From positions 1 to 64,000 of the forward strand of contig NZ_JAFMST010000012.1 in assembly GCF_017916275.1 (NCBI RefSeq): 64,000 bases of DNA. Reading direction: 5' to 3'. The notes under the pieces are model-generated. The model did no database searches. It had not been told where the DNA came from and saw nothing but the letters and a program-made list of their open reading frames with translations. The position numbers and the translations under genes are program-made. The stretch's first letter is position 1, and every line of letters begins with the position of its first letter. The DNA is from Rubellimicrobium arenae (GTDB lineage Bacteria > Pseudomonadota > Alphaproteobacteria > Rhodobacterales > Rhodobacteraceae). Positions 63,382-64,000 of this stretch are shown piece by piece.

Positions 63382-64000
63382 ATGCGCGACCTTAAGATTC
63401 CCGGCGAACGCCATCCGGAAAAGGCCCACCGGCCCGACCAGGCGCAGCCGCGCAAGCCCTCGTGGATCCGCGTCAAGGCGCCGACCTCGGACGGCTACCG
63501 CCAGACCGCCAAGATCATGCGGGAGCATCGCCTGACCACCGTCTGCGAGGAGGCCGGCTGTCCCAACGTGGGCGAGTGCTGGAGCCAGGGTCACGCCACC
63601 ATGATGATCATGGGCGAGATCTGCACGCGCGGCTGCACCTTCTGCAACGTCGCCACGGGCCGGCCCGACGCTCTCGACGCCTTCGAGCCGGGGCGGGTGG
63701 CGGATGCCGTCCAGAAGCTGGGCCTGAGCCATGTGGTCGTGACCTCGGTGGACCGGGACGATCTTGCCGATGGCGGGGCGGAGCATTTCGCCATGACGAT
63801 CCGGGCGATCCGGCGGCGTTCGCCCGCCACCACCATCGAGGTGCTGGTGCCCGACTTCCTGCGCTGCGGGCCCGAGGCGCTGGAGGTCGTGGTCGCGGCC
63901 CGGCCGGACGTGTTCAACCACAACCTCGAGACGGTGCCGGGCCTTTATCCCGAGGTGCGGCCCGGGGCGCGTTACTTCCATTCGCTGCGGCTGCTCCAGC
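63382..64000 (+). CDS. lipA: Lipoyl synthase, 5' part (runs off the window)
   Basis: The first 206 codons of a radical-SAM enzyme that inserts two sulfur atoms into octanoyl groups. The auxiliary cluster cysteines are Cys55, Cys60 and Cys66 ([12 protein letters not shown]), and the radical-SAM cluster is Cys81, Cys85 and Cys88 (CTRGCTFC). [11 protein letters not shown] and [16 protein letters not shown] also match. ATG 63382 follows AAAGGGG. No stop is reached by position 64000. Confidence 0.96.
   Translation, partial: MRDLKIPGERHPEKAHRPDQAQPRKPSWIRVKAPTSDGYRQTAKIMREHRLTTVCEEAGCPNVGECWSQGHATMMIMGEICTRGCTFCNVATGRPDALDAFEPGRVADAVQKLGLSHVVVTSVDRDDLADGGAEHFAMTIRAIRRRSPATTIEVLVPDFLRCGPEALEVVVAARPDVFNHNLETVPGLYPEVRPGARYFHSLRLLQ

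Overview
The window is high-GC DNA from an alphaproteobacterium, most likely a member of the Rhodobacteraceae (Roseobacter/Rubellimicrobium/Paracoccus-like). The evidence is the ChpT phosphotransferase, the olsB-olsA ornithine-lipid pair, the obgE-proB-proA order, an MttB-family methyltransferase without an in-frame amber codon, and neighbouring DUF6477 and DUF6456 genes, all typical of that group. The species cannot be named from the sequence alone.

Region 1 (about 1-10.1 kb) is a mobile island. It has a tyrosine integrase reading leftward at its right end and a two-gene replication module at its left end (primase-polymerase followed by an SF3-type helicase). Between them is a tightly overlapping operon of four small genes, one resembling a phage terminase small subunit, driven by a near-consensus sigma70 promoter. 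A divergent gene encodes a GIY-YIG nuclease with an added C-terminal domain. There are no capsid, tail or large-terminase genes in view, so a phage satellite (or a related integrative plasmid) is the best reading. The left boundary is not resolved and may lie outside the window.

Region 2 (10.6-24 kb) is a signalling and stress block. It holds an MscS-type channel, a large PAS/GAF hybrid kinase translationally coupled to a single-domain response regulator and a CBS-domain protein, a TerB-like protein, an SLC13/RCK transporter, a CHASE3 hybrid kinase carrying a FixL-like PAS domain, two unknown genes and a secreted HdeA-like low-complexity protein. Region 3 (23.9-31.5 kb) is accessory. A six-sensor-domain HWE-family kinase and its response regulator sit between the wrecks of an IS5-family and an IS110/IS1111-family element, followed by several very small genes and a tRNA-Ser(GCU).

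Region 4 (31.8-64 kb) is chromosomal backbone. In order it contains obgE-proB-proA; an HD hydrolase and chpT; DUF3553; olsBA; a ThiE-like gene; trmJ-like, ctaA and an M32 carboxypeptidase; rplM-rpsI; a spermidine/putrescine-type ABC transporter without an adjacent binding protein; a second secreted low-complexity protein; a six-gene leftward cluster (EamA, P-loop ATPase, metA, alpha/beta hydrolase, ppk2, tetR); a FadL-type porin; EamA and zinc dehydrogenase; guaA; mttB; DUF6477 and DUF6456; lysE-like; aqpZ; and the 5' part of lipA running off the right edge.

The best candidates for something new are the satellite-like island with its GIY-YIG gene, the heme-type PAS kinase, the degenerate second receiver of the large hybrid kinase, two perfect palindromes in front of ctaA, and the pair of Cys-containing secreted low-complexity proteins.
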